From contig JAQWQD010000024.1 of assembly GCA_029244985.1 (NCBI GenBank), positions 1-64,000 of the forward strand: a DNA stretch of 64,000 bases, in the 5' to 3' direction. Under the pieces are notes generated by a model. The model was not told the origin of the DNA and ran no database searches. It saw nothing but the letters and a program-made list of their open reading frames with translations. The stretch's first letter is position 1. Each line of letters opens with the position of its first letter. The position numbers and the translations under genes are program-made. The DNA comes from Gammaproteobacteria bacterium. GTDB lineage: Bacteria > Pseudomonadota > Gammaproteobacteria > Pseudomonadales > Pseudohongiellaceae. Of this stretch, positions 16,196 to 25,165 are shown piece after piece.

Positions 16196-17023
16196 TTATT
16201 CGAAAGTAGCAAGCCCGATCATTTCGTTGTATTCCTCAAAGCTAATTTTTGAAGGAATTTTTTGGTCATAATTTGAGTTTAATAATGCAGAATAACAATC
16301 CTGCAAAGTGCCGGATATAGCAAGCAATGCCGATACTGGTCGTAAAACAATTTTAAATCCAATCTTAGCTAATTCTTCAATACTAAGTTCGGGTGTCTTT
16401 CCGCCTTCAACTATATTTGCTACTAGATTAGCTTCAGGGAATTCATTTTTTATTCTTTGCATTTCATCAACAGATTGAGGAGCTTCAATAAAAAGGATAT
16501 CTGCGCCGGCATTCAAAAACGCCTCACCACGTCTTAATGCTTCATCTAAATCATGCGTGGCTCTGCTGTCGGTTCGTGCAGCAATTAAAAAATCATCTGA
16601 ATTCCGGGACTGAATAGCGGCTTTGATTTTTGCTGTAGCTTCTTCGAGACCAACCACCTCCTTATTGTCCATATGACCGCATCGTTTTGGTATTACCTGG
16701 TCTTCCAGTTGTATGCATTGTACCCCAGCCTTTTCATAGGCCTTTACCAGTCGGCTGACATTATGAATTCCGCCATAACCATTATCGCCATCGGCGATTA
16801 GTGGTATACCTTCTGCGACATCAACAATTTGCGAAGCTCTTTCAACCATCTCTGAAGCAGTCACTAAACCGATGTCTGGTTTGGCTAATAATGAGCCTGC
16901 AACGCCAAAACCGGTCATATAAAGAGCCTTGAATCCAGACTGCTTTGCGATCAAAGCTGAGAGCGCATCAAATGTTCCTGGAATCAAAATTATCTTTTCG
17001 GTCTGAAGTAAAGATTTGAGCAT
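16196..17023 (-). CDS. Isocitrate lyase/PEP mutase family enzyme
   Basis: The 275-residue TIM barrel has the family's features in order: PGTFDALSALIA, ADGDNGYGG (metal-binding Asp), IQLEDQ, KRCGH (the signature loop with catalytic Cys), AARTDSRA and FIEAPQS. Members cleave or form C-C or C-P bonds next to a carboxylate (methylisocitrate, dimethylmalate or oxaloacetate lyases, phosphonomutases). The KxCGH loop favours a lyase. It follows the MFS transporter gene by 14 bases, so carrier and enzyme likely handle the same organic acid. Confidence 0.85.
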   Translation of the reverse strand: MLKSLLQTEKIILIPGTFDALSALIAKQSGFKALYMTGFGVAGSLLAKPDIGLVTASEMVERASQIVDVAEGIPLIADGDNGYGGIHNVSRLVKAYEKAGVQCIQLEDQVIPKRCGHMDNKEVVGLEEATAKIKAAIQSRNSDDFLIAARTDSRATHDLDEALRRGEAFLNAGADILFIEAPQSVDEMQRIKNEFPEANLVANIVEGGKTPELSIEELAKIGFKIVLRPVSALLAISGTLQDCYSALLNSNYDQKIPSKISFEEYNEMIGLATFE

Positions 17024-17037
17024 ATATTTCTACCTAA

Positions 17038-18363
17038 TCAGGAACACCTTGCCTTGTAGGGCTTTAGTAGCTTTAAATAGAGAAAAGCTGCTATTAAGTT
17101 AAAGGATGGTATAGCTATCAATAATGCTTGCCGAATCCCAGTATCACCATCAAAGAAAATATCGTTAAGTGATGCAACTATTAATGGACCCAGCGCTAAA
17201 CCAATAATACTTATTATTAAAAGGTAGAAAGCTGACAAAGTACCCCTCATCCGATTTGGCGTAGTTTCTTGCAACATTGCTGCCGCTGACGGTATCGGTG
17301 CAACCATGAACCCATAGCTCAATCCAAAAAAGATTAACGCGACAGAAGGGTTGTCTGTGAGAGTAAAAAGCGCGGCGAAAGGGCCCGCGAGTAGCGCGCA
17401 CATTATACAAAAAATGGCTTTTCCACCGACAAAGCGAACAGACAGCTTATCACTTAGCCATCCTCCCCCAACCAGGCCGATCAAACCTCCAAGAATTAGG
17501 GAAATGCCAATATATAAACCGGCTTCACTGAGAGACCAAGCATGTATTCGTATAAAGTAAACCGAAACCCAGGAATTGATCCCGACAAGAGCGAGATTAC
17601 TGAAACTGACTGCTGCATGATGAGGCCAATGAAAATCTAGATTTCTCATAAAGAATTTTTTAACTTCTGGAATTGGAACAACATCATTTCCATCCATATT
17701 CATGTTCCGAATAATTATTCTTTGAGGCTCCTTGATGAACATGGTCAATAAAGCGACAAACAAGCCAGGCAGACCTACCAAAATAAAAACCCACTGCCAG
17801 CCAGACAAAAGATTGATTCCGAATAAAGAAATACTACCCACATTATTTCCAGTAACAAAGGAGATTACCGAGCCACCTATTATAAGTGCAAGCCCAGCGC
17901 CTATTGCGGTCCCCATATTAAAGATACCCATCGCTAGACCTAATCTTTTTGGCGGGAAACTATCTGCTAGCATTGAATATGCAGCAGGACCGAGTGTTGC
18001 CTCACCTACTCCAACTCCAATTCTAGCCAGAAAAAGCTGTGTATAATTTTGTGCTAAACCACACAAGGCTGTCATAAAGCTCCAGAGTGTTATACCTACT
18101 GCAACTATATTTTTTCTTGAGCGTGTATCTACTAATCTACCGATCGGCAGAGCGACTAAACAATAAAAAATAGCAAATGAAAGGCCTAATAAAAGACTCA
18201 CCTCTGTATCAGATATTTGAAAATCTGCTTTTATTGGCTCTATAAGCAACCCGATTATCTGTCTATCAACAAAGGAAGAAACATAAGCTAAAAATAAAAT
18301 AGCTAGCGTTGTCCATGCTACTGATGGTTGTGGAAAGTCGTTTTCAACTTTTTCCTCAATCAT
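17038..18363 (-). CDS. MFS transporter, spinster/organic-acid type
   Basis: The 441-residue protein has about 12 membrane segments and MFS signatures: DRQIIGLLIEPIKADFQISD after helix 1, GRLVDTRSRKN between helices 2 and 3, ARIGVGVGEATLGPAAYSMLAD in helix 4 and a second GGWLSDKLSVR loop. The sequence resembles the spinster-like branch often found beside catabolic genes. GAGGAAGGA precedes the ATG. It is the first gene of a two-gene unit with the isocitrate-lyase-family enzyme and probably imports that enzyme's substrate or a precursor. Confidence 0.85.
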   Translation of the reverse strand: MIEEKVENDFPQPSVAWTTLAILFLAYVSSFVDRQIIGLLIEPIKADFQISDTEVSLLLGLSFAIFYCLVALPIGRLVDTRSRKNIVAVGITLWSFMTALCGLAQNYTQLFLARIGVGVGEATLGPAAYSMLADSFPPKRLGLAMGIFNMGTAIGAGLALIIGGSVISFVTGNNVGSISLFGINLLSGWQWVFILVGLPGLFVALLTMFIKEPQRIIIRNMNMDGNDVVPIPEVKKFFMRNLDFHWPHHAAVSFSNLALVGINSWVSVYFIRIHAWSLSEAGLYIGISLILGGLIGLVGGGWLSDKLSVRFVGGKAIFCIMCALLAGPFAALFTLTDNPSVALIFFGLSYGFMVAPIPSAAAMLQETTPNRMRGTLSAFYLLIISIIGLALGPLIVASLNDIFFDGDTGIRQALLIAIPSFNLIAAFLYLKLLKPYKARCS

Positions 18364-18389
18364 AATTCCTTCCTCACTCTTATTGGGCG

Positions 18390-20765
18390 CTATTCTGCAA
18401 TTTGAATAGTTAGCGGAACAGCGGAATATAGAAGCAATCCGCTATCAACGACCGTATATCCGAAGTACACATTTAGAGTTGCCGCAGTCACTCCTAAAGG
18501 TTCCACAATAAGTTCATTCAACACCATTAGATCCTCAATCCCTTTGAGTGGTCTTGGTGCAATGGAACCTACTAAATTAGGTGCTGCTAAATCTAAACCA
18601 ACGAATTGGCCTTCTGTATTTACCTGAAATGCACCTAATAATCCAGCGTCTACTATTATATGAGTTATTCCAATTTTTCCAATATGCTCGGGCGCCACAT
18701 TGATAGTGCCCTCGGCAGTGATCGCATCACTTGGCTTAAACGTTGTCTTGAAACCTAACTCTATATCTTTTATTGCTCCTGCTAAAAATTTGGCTGGATA
18801 AGATTTACCATCTGATGATCCCGTTCCAAGGGCAGGACGACTGGGTGAGAAATTCTCATGTTGGTATCGGGTGATCTTCATTGCTCCAACTGCATCAGCG
18901 CCGTTTTCCGAGTCAGACCGATCCACTCCACAGAAAACGTTATATATCTTCTCTAAAGTAACCGGATCAGAGTATTCACAATCAGAGCGAGAGGCATCCG
19001 AAAATCTTTTTATCCCCAAAGCTATCCCAAACTTTGATGGATAGGTCATGATTGTCCCAAATTTATCGAACACAGCATGGCCAGTGGCCCATGGAAAAGT
19101 ACCTGCAGTTTTCGCGTTATCTCCAAAAGTCTCCAACGACTGCTTCCGAGAGTGGCTCATTCCCAATAAATGCCCAAGTTCGTGCGCCATAACTTCTTCA
19201 TCTATGTCGTACCCCCAACTTTCATAGTGCACAAAGGCAGTTCTCTTATCTTTATTAAAACCAAAATAGCCTCTGTTATTTGTTCCAGATGCCGCCTGAC
19301 CTGCGGTAGGATCATCTTCCCCTTTTCCATCGAGTATCATTACATAATCTGCGCCTTTCAAAGCCCTGATCTTTTCACTGAACCGCCATTGGTTCTTTCC
19401 TTTCTCACCATACTCCGCCATGACGCTCTGTGTATCGTTCCACCTTTGCCCGGCGGTGCATCGTTCTTCAATGCAGTTGTTTTCGTAATTTAGTAATTCG
19501 TAGTGAACGATATTAAATTCTATTCCGGTATTACTACCCGAAAAAATTTCATTTACTGTAGTGAAAGCGTTATTAATTTTAGTCTCTGGATCAACAGAGA
19601 TGTCTTCTTTAAAATTTTTGGTGTAAAAAACAACCACATCAATTACGACATCCTTATGAGCACCGGAGTTTTTATCGGCAGCATCAAATCCTAGTAGATC
19701 CTCATTGAAATCACTTATTCCATCAGTGTCAGCATCCTTCAACACATCAAGAATCGGGATCGGTCCTGAGAAATAACCACTATAACTGCCGTATGCGGAT
19801 CGATCACTCCCTGACTCCTTTAAATAACTAGAAGGATAGGAAAGCCCGCCGTATTCCAAATCATCTAATGTTAAGTCTATCTTTAGGCGACTTTTCACCG
19901 TCAAGCTTACACTTGAATTCGCAGGTACCGGGTCAATAGTGCAAGTGATTTCCCCAATTTTTCGAAAAACATCAGTAGCCGCAAACTCACTCTCTTTGCA
20001 ATTACTAGGAAGAGAGACAAAATTAGAATGATTTGAAAAATTATAAAATCCCCCGTACTCTGCTTCCGCCTCTGCTTCCGCATACGCACCACCTACAGTC
20101 AATGTTAGTGCTTTTGTTGCAGTACCAAAAGGATTGCTAACAGTGAATGTCCACCCCAAATCTTCACCAATGAGCGCATAGTATGAATCCACTAGTTCAG
20201 CGGACGCAGTTATAGTCAGAGCCGGCTCTTCTAGCGAAAAAATTGATACATCCTTAAAAAAGTCGTTGGTCTCTTCATCATGGAAGTCATCATTAATAGG
20301 GGGAGGTGTTTGTCTGACTTCACTATAAATCCATCCGATGTATGAGGACTGATCTGGATGCTTTTTAGCAATAACCTGATAGGAGTCTTCACCGGCAACT
20401 ATTGAAGCTAAAAAATAAACAGCGCCTGCGGTCATCGAAATCGTTTGAAGCCCATTGGTAGAATTATTGACCGCATTCCATCCGATGTCACCATTAGGAA
20501 AACTTAGAATATTTGCAATTTGGAAATCGATGGAGTTATTTGAGTTTATCCTAATTTCTATTTGGCCTTCTTGCGCGAGCGAGTCGAGATAGAGTGAAGA
20601 GATTTCAATTGGTGAAGCTGCGAACGCATTATCTGGCGTCTCTATTGAAGTTAATATCTCTGAGTACTGTAGCTCATTAACGATTTCCCATACTGGATCA
20701 GCAAAGGCAAGTCCTGAAATACAAAGTAATTGGCCATATAAGAGTATACGCAAAAGATAAGGCAT
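18390..20765 (-). CDS. Exported metzincin metalloprotease (reprolysin-like)
   Basis: A signal peptide (to FADP) leads into about 320 residues of beta-rich, CARDB/DUF11-like sequence, with an Ala/Glu repeat (YAEAEAEAEY). A calcium-binding DADTDGISDFNED motif at about 344 follows, then a protease domain from about 370. The zinc site HELGHLLGMSH (528-538) is a full HExxHxxGxxH, and TIMTYPS is the Met-turn, so the metzincin assignment is firm. The order (accessory domain, TSP3-like calcium site, catalytic domain) differs from most secreted proteases, which end in export domains. It probably digests protein outside the inner membrane. It is transcribed alone. Confidence 0.85.
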   Translation of the reverse strand: MPYLLRILLYGQLLCISGLAFADPVWEIVNELQYSEILTSIETPDNAFAASPIEISSLYLDSLAQEGQIEIRINSNNSIDFQIANILSFPNGDIGWNAVNNSTNGLQTISMTAGAVYFLASIVAGEDSYQVIAKKHPDQSSYIGWIYSEVRQTPPPINDDFHDEETNDFFKDVSIFSLEEPALTITASAELVDSYYALIGEDLGWTFTVSNPFGTATKALTLTVGGAYAEAEAEAEYGGFYNFSNHSNFVSLPSNCKESEFAATDVFRKIGEITCTIDPVPANSSVSLTVKSRLKIDLTLDDLEYGGLSYPSSYLKESGSDRSAYGSYSGYFSGPIPILDVLKDADTDGISDFNEDLLGFDAADKNSGAHKDVVIDVVVFYTKNFKEDISVDPETKINNAFTTVNEIFSGSNTGIEFNIVHYELLNYENNCIEERCTAGQRWNDTQSVMAEYGEKGKNQWRFSEKIRALKGADYVMILDGKGEDDPTAGQAASGTNNRGYFGFNKDKRTAFVHYESWGYDIDEEVMAHELGHLLGMSHSRKQSLETFGDNAKTAGTFPWATGHAVFDKFGTIMTYPSKFGIALGIKRFSDASRSDCEYSDPVTLEKIYNVFCGVDRSDSENGADAVGAMKITRYQHENFSPSRPALGTGSSDGKSYPAKFLAGAIKDIELGFKTTFKPSDAITAEGTINVAPEHIGKIGITHIIVDAGLLGAFQVNTEGQFVGLDLAAPNLVGSIAPRPLKGIEDLMVLNELIVEPLGVTAATLNVYFGYTVVDSGLLLYSAVPLTIQIAE

Positions 20766-21113
20766 TGATTCTTCTCGCTCTGATTAAACACTTAGTTTTT
20801 TTAAATAAACGCTGGATTTCGTTGCGCGCGCATTATGTCATATAATTGGCAATAAATACCCAGAGCTTTTTATAGTAGGCCTCATTTTAGGCTCAATCAT
20901 TTCCAAATAACTTTATCTTTTCCAATCTCTTTTCTGTCTTTAGTAACTACTGCGAAAGATAAATGCATTTAAAAATAAGAGTGACTAAACCAGTCAAAAA
21001 AATTCAATTCAACAAATTGCCATTTTCTTCAAGCCTGAGAATTGTCTCGGGATTGAGAGAGTATCGATATTCAAGTAATCTATGACAAATATTTTTGATC
21101 GTTAAGTAAATTC
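20766..21113. other. Divergent intergenic region
   Basis: These 348 A+T-rich bases lie between the divergent protease and DLQGVW-protein genes. Near the plus-strand gene is an imperfect inverted repeat, CCTGAGA-ATTG-TCTCGGG (21034-21051), a possible operator. TATAAT occurs at about 20840 without a good -35. No coding frame was found. Confidence 0.4.
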
Positions 21114-22094
21114 ATGAACTTTCTTCCTCTTCCGTTAAGTTTTTTATTGATACTAATTCCTAATCTCGGTCTCGCTGCCGATAATTACACAGTGCCTAAA
21201 ACTGAATGGGGTTTGCCGGACTTACAAGGCGTATGGAATTTTTCTTCCAATACACCAATGCAACGCCCCTCCCAATTTGGTACTCGACAATATCTTACTG
21301 ATGAAGAAGTTGCCGAGCGACTATCTAGATCTGCTGCGAACGATGCAGCGTCTGACGCAGCCATTCCAGGAACCGGTGTTGATGAAGCCTATAACGATTT
21401 TTGGATTGAAAGCGCTGGTCTTGGTCTCGCCCAACAAACTTCTCTCATAATATATCCTGAGAACGGTCGCTTACCCTCATTGCAAGATGATGCTTATCGA
21501 ACTGCATTTGGCAGACCACCAGAGCGACCTGTGCGCAGCGCATTAGGGGCGGGGTTTGCAACTGATGGGCCGGAGGATCGCCCACTTTCCGATCGCTGTA
21601 TTCTTGGATTTAACGCAGGACCTCCCGTTACGCCCAGTTTTTACAACAACAATCTTCAGATCGTACAGAACAGGGATCACTTAGTCATAATCACAGAAAT
21701 GGTTCATGACGCTCGAATCGTGCCGCTTAATGATAGTCCAACTGCGCCGCGAGAGATCGGCTTCTGGACTGGCGACTCACGTGGTTATTGGGAAGGAGAT
21801 ACCCTCGTTGTAGAAACTCAAAACTTCAACGGACTAACTAATACATTTTCATTGCTAGGATCTTCTGAGAATAAACACTTAACTGAAAAGTTTACTCGTG
21901 TTGCACACGATCAAATCAATTATGAGTTTACTGTTGATGATGCTTCAACATTTACTGACAAAATTGTTGGCTTGATTCCAATTTTCAAAGTGGCAGGCCA
22001 AGTTTACGAATACGCATGCCATGAAGGTAACTATGGGATGGTAAATATTTTGCGCGGCGCCCGGGTAGCGGAACAATCGACTGACCCTAATTAG
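21114..22094 (+). CDS. Conserved exported protein of unknown function (DLQGVW family)
   Basis: A signal peptide (to LAAD) is followed by a single domain with PKTEWGLPDLQGVWNF, RLPSLQDDA, SDRCILGFNAGPPVTP, YNNNLQIVQ, RGYWEGDTLVVETQNF and a C-terminal YEYACHEGNYGMVNIL. I recognise the pattern from Acidobacteria and marine Gammaproteobacteria, where it is usually 'hypothetical'. A paralogue lies at 39.5-40.5 kb with the same motifs in order. The conserved Cys, His and Glu near the end (ACHEGNYG) could bind a metal or substrate. The beta-rich sequence suggests a lipocalin- or propeller-like secreted binding protein; that is a guess. It is not in an operon. Confidence 0.75.
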   Translation: MNFLPLPLSFLLILIPNLGLAADNYTVPKTEWGLPDLQGVWNFSSNTPMQRPSQFGTRQYLTDEEVAERLSRSAANDAASDAAIPGTGVDEAYNDFWIESAGLGLAQQTSLIIYPENGRLPSLQDDAYRTAFGRPPERPVRSALGAGFATDGPEDRPLSDRCILGFNAGPPVTPSFYNNNLQIVQNRDHLVIITEMVHDARIVPLNDSPTAPREIGFWTGDSRGYWEGDTLVVETQNFNGLTNTFSLLGSSENKHLTEKFTRVAHDQINYEFTVDDASTFTDKIVGLIPIFKVAGQVYEYACHEGNYGMVNILRGARVAEQSTDPN

Positions 22095-22129
22095 TCTAAC
22101 ACTGTATCGTTCTCAACCCTTTATATTCT

Positions 22130-23947
22130 TTACTTTAGGGCAAACACCCATAACGCTGCAGCCTCTTGATTCTCTGGGACGAAACCTGAAAACTTATTTT
22201 GCAGTCCTAACCAAACGCCAGTGTGAATATTAAGCTGTCCAGCTACAACTGCAACGTATTGTATTCCATCTACACTATAGGTGATTGGAAATGCAGCAGG
22301 TATGGCGCCAAGTTGAGTTTCCCAGACGATTTCACCAGATTGCTGGTCAAATGCCTTAAAAGAATTATCCAGATAACCTAAAAATACCAGCCCCCCCGCG
22401 GTTGCCAAACTAGCCGATGCCGGAACCACTTCTTGACGGTATTGCCATGCTGGCTCCCGAGTATTCAGATCTATAGCTTGCAAACGCCCGTAGTTTCCGT
22501 CTGTATCCGGAACTGGTCTAGTGTCTGCACGCATTCCCGTTGTAAGCAATGTACCGGAATCATCGAGCAAGGTATCCATGCAGACTTCGAACATGGGGAC
22601 AAATAACAAGCCGCTGTCATTGTTAATAGAAGAAGCATGCCAATTTCGCCCTCCTTGATAATACGGACAAACTGTCCGAATCTCTTCTGCATCGAGCGTC
22701 ACATTGGGATTAGGAATTTTCTCGCCGGTTTCTGGATTGATGGCAACAAAGAGATTTTGTAATCCGGTGTCGACAGAGAACAAATACTCGCCAGTTTCGG
22801 CGTCCAAAGCATCAAACAAAGCTGGTTTTCCTGCGGTGACAACCACCTTCTTCAGTTCGCCATTTATTTCTAATTCGACAATTGAGCGCTCGAATATCCA
22901 ATCCAGATCAAACTGATCATTAGCTACGTGCTGGTAGTACCACACCAGTTCTCCGGTCGCAGGCCGCAGTGCTAGGGTAGTATTAGTATACAGTGCATCA
23001 TTGTTGACTCCATCTACGCCCAAAGAATAGAGCAACGGACCCGTATTATAGGTGGGTGATACACCGTAGAAGACTAAATCTAGCTCGGCATCGTACGCTC
23101 CTGTATTCCACACTGATCCCCCCTGCCTTTCTTCTAAGGGGATATTATTCCAGGTGTTACCGCCTGGCGCATCAGGCCTCGCTAATGTATTAAAGCGCCA
23201 GGTCTCCTTTCCTGTATCAAGATCAATAGCAAAAATAAAGCCGCCACCTGGTACAAAAGATGCCGCCATGCCCTGAATAACTTGACCACCAGCAACAGTT
23301 GGCGCGCTTCTCAAAGCATACCCTTCATTACCACCAACATCGACTGCATGGTCCCAAATTACTTCCCCAGTACGCGCATTTAAGGCAACCATGTGCAGAT
23401 CTGACGTTGGCACCAAAACCTTGTCTTCGTGCAGCGCTATACCAAACTTGTGACTAGTTACTGCATTTCCATCATGACTGTAGCGCCATAACATTTCTCC
23501 ATTGGTTGCATCTAAGGCCAGCACCACATCTCCTGCGCTGTAAAGAAACATGATCCCATCATGAACCAGTGGCGTAGGCATATTATTGCCCGCCGTCACC
23601 TCTTGATGCCAGGCAAGCTCAAGTTCAGCGACGGTGTCTCTATTTATCTGATCGAGATTAGAAAAGCCAAGATTATTGTAAGTGCGGCGCCAAGTGAGCC
23701 AATCAGCATCTGGTGGATTTTGTAAAAGCTCATCTGAAACCGATGAGTAGTTCCGAAGCAAGGGATTTGTGTCTGGATCCGCGTTGATTGAATCAAGAGA
23801 ATTTGCAACATTTCTGCCATAACGCTCGATTATCCCGCCCGAGTTTTCATTTGGCTCTGCATTGTCATCTTGCTGAGCATTAGCCCCGGTATGAATTTTC
23901 ACTACCAGGAAGAAAAACAGAAATATTTTAGCAAGTACTCGCTTCAT
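22130..23947 (-). CDS. PQQ-dependent dehydrogenase (quinoprotein propeller)
   Basis: A signal peptide is followed by an eight-bladed quinoprotein propeller. Its opening WLTWRRTYNNLGFSNLDQINRDTVAELELAWHQ and repeated blade motifs (ALDATNGEMLWRY, ALNARTGEVIWDH, AIDLDTGKETWRF, ATGGLVFLGYLDNSFKAFD) are those of methanol/ethanol-type PQQ dehydrogenases. There is no C-terminal cytochrome domain, so it must pass electrons to a separate cytochrome c. It should oxidise alcohols, aldehydes or sugars in the periplasm with PQQ and calcium or a lanthanide. It is downstream of the SnoaL-like gene by 63 bases on the same strand. Confidence 0.85.
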   Translation of the reverse strand: MKRVLAKIFLFFFLVVKIHTGANAQQDDNAEPNENSGGIIERYGRNVANSLDSINADPDTNPLLRNYSSVSDELLQNPPDADWLTWRRTYNNLGFSNLDQINRDTVAELELAWHQEVTAGNNMPTPLVHDGIMFLYSAGDVVLALDATNGEMLWRYSHDGNAVTSHKFGIALHEDKVLVPTSDLHMVALNARTGEVIWDHAVDVGGNEGYALRSAPTVAGGQVIQGMAASFVPGGGFIFAIDLDTGKETWRFNTLARPDAPGGNTWNNIPLEERQGGSVWNTGAYDAELDLVFYGVSPTYNTGPLLYSLGVDGVNNDALYTNTTLALRPATGELVWYYQHVANDQFDLDWIFERSIVELEINGELKKVVVTAGKPALFDALDAETGEYLFSVDTGLQNLFVAINPETGEKIPNPNVTLDAEEIRTVCPYYQGGRNWHASSINNDSGLLFVPMFEVCMDTLLDDSGTLLTTGMRADTRPVPDTDGNYGRLQAIDLNTREPAWQYRQEVVPASASLATAGGLVFLGYLDNSFKAFDQQSGEIVWETQLGAIPAAFPITYSVDGIQYVAVVAGQLNIHTGVWLGLQNKFSGFVPENQEAAALWVFALK

Positions 23948-24010
23948 AGGATCAACCCAATTCTAACCACCGATTGCAATGCACGAACTTACGCAGCTTT
24001 AAACACCTTC

Positions 24011-24535
24011 CTAATCTAATGTATCTCGATACAACGTTCGGTGTTTGATTTTCCAGCCCGCATCGGTTTTAACAAATTTATCTTCATAATAACCTGATCC
24101 AACAATGCTTGGTGGACGCGCGGTCACATCCATCAAAATGTAGTAAGCGCGTGATTCCGCCCCCTCTGCAGTTGCTGAGATTAGGTAGCTTCCATTGAGA
24201 TGCCGCCTACCAACATCGCCAGTTTCGCCCTGGTAACGTCGAGCACGGTCTGCCTTTAGTCCATCCATACCAACAATGTCACCGCCTTCGCGCGTCATGA
24301 TGGCATCTTCAGCAAAAGCTGAAAGAAATAAATCTGTATCGCGAAAATCACTACCTTGGTTGTAGCGTGAATAGAGAGCTTTGATTTCTTCGTAATCTTG
24401 GCCAGAGAGTGCTTCGGCTTCGCCATGATGATCTGCTTCCGCGGGCTTGATGTTGTTAACGATTATTATGATGACCCCGAAGAGTATAAACAGCACTGCA
24501 ATATTAGCTTTTCCCATTATTGATTTGGTTGGCAT
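24011..24535 (-). CDS. Membrane-anchored SnoaL/NTF2-like protein
   Basis: An N-terminal membrane segment (IAVLFILFGVIIIIV) is followed by a SnoaL-like cone fold: EIKALYSRYNQGSDFRDTDLFLSAFAEDAIM, then GRRHLNGSYLI and a closing GSGYYEDKFVKTDAGWKIKHRTLYRD. The fold forms a pocket for isomerases, cyclases or dehydratases, or simply binds ligands; the activity cannot be told. AGGAC lies upstream of the ATG. It is the first gene of a likely two-gene unit with the PQQ dehydrogenase, so it may act on the same compound. Confidence 0.8.
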   Translation of the reverse strand: MPTKSIMGKANIAVLFILFGVIIIIVNNIKPAEADHHGEAEALSGQDYEEIKALYSRYNQGSDFRDTDLFLSAFAEDAIMTREGGDIVGMDGLKADRARRYQGETGDVGRRHLNGSYLISATAEGAESRAYYILMDVTARPPSIVGSGYYEDKFVKTDAGWKIKHRTLYRDTLD

Positions 24536-24599
24536 GAGAAGATGTCCTTTTTAGAATTCCAAAGAATTCAGAGTAGATCGATAGACTATTTATGTCCAT

Positions 24600-24633
24600 A
24601 AAAAAAGGCCTACTAAACGGTAGACCTTTTTTT
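24600..24633. terminator. Bidirectional rho-independent terminator
   Basis: AAAAAAGGCCTAC and GTAGACCTTTTTTT pair across a 6-base loop with one mismatch, with A- and T-runs on both sides. It separates the small lipoprotein gene from the SnoaL-like gene and would stop minus-strand transcripts of the lipoprotein. Confidence 0.75.
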
Positions 24634-24660
24634 GCGCATTGCCAACACAGCGGCAACCTT

Positions 24661-24951
24661 TCAATTCTGTATTACACCGTCGGCGCGTACTTCCCGCAAA
24701 GCTTCTTGAGCCTCTATGGCCATTCGGTCACGCTGTGCAACCGTCATGCATACAAATTCACGTATATTCGACCCAATCACAGACTCACGCCCGCAAACCA
24801 ACATTTCGCCCGGAGAACTCACTGTAGCGTTGTAGGCATCAGCCTGACGCTGAGAAGAAATCGTAGGTATTCCTCCATCGTCGTATTGGTCTAACCACCA
24901 TTGACAACCACTTAATAAAAAAACCAGACTAATCATACCTATTACTTTCAT
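24661..24951 (-). CDS. Small lipoprotein of unknown function
   Basis: The product begins MKVIGMISLVFLLSGC, a clear lipoprotein signal with lipobox LSGC, so it is anchored in the envelope. The mature part of about 80 residues has two more Cys (LVCGRES and EFVCMTV) that could form a disulphide, and an alpha-helical end (RDRMAIEAQEALREVRADG). I do not recognise the family. GAGA lies six bases before the ATG at 24951; the track uses the ATG two codons earlier. A terminator follows, so it is a single-gene unit. Confidence 0.65.
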   Translation of the reverse strand: MKVIGMISLVFLLSGCQWWLDQYDDGGIPTISSQRQADAYNATVSSPGEMLVCGRESVIGSNIREFVCMTVAQRDRMAIEAQEALREVRADGVIQN

Positions 24952-25165
24952 AACCATTCTCTAGTTAATAGCTGGAAGCCAAAAAAAGCTTATCTGCTAT
25001 AGTTAAAACAGGCGCCAATATAACATTACAACACCAATATAATTAGTAAAAACTAAAAATTATTCTAATGCAGAGAAAAAACCTACATTGCTTGCCTTGG
25101 AAGGACAATGCTACTTTTACATCCTCAATACTGCTTCTTTCCCTAATAATAAAGATTTAGAGAAT

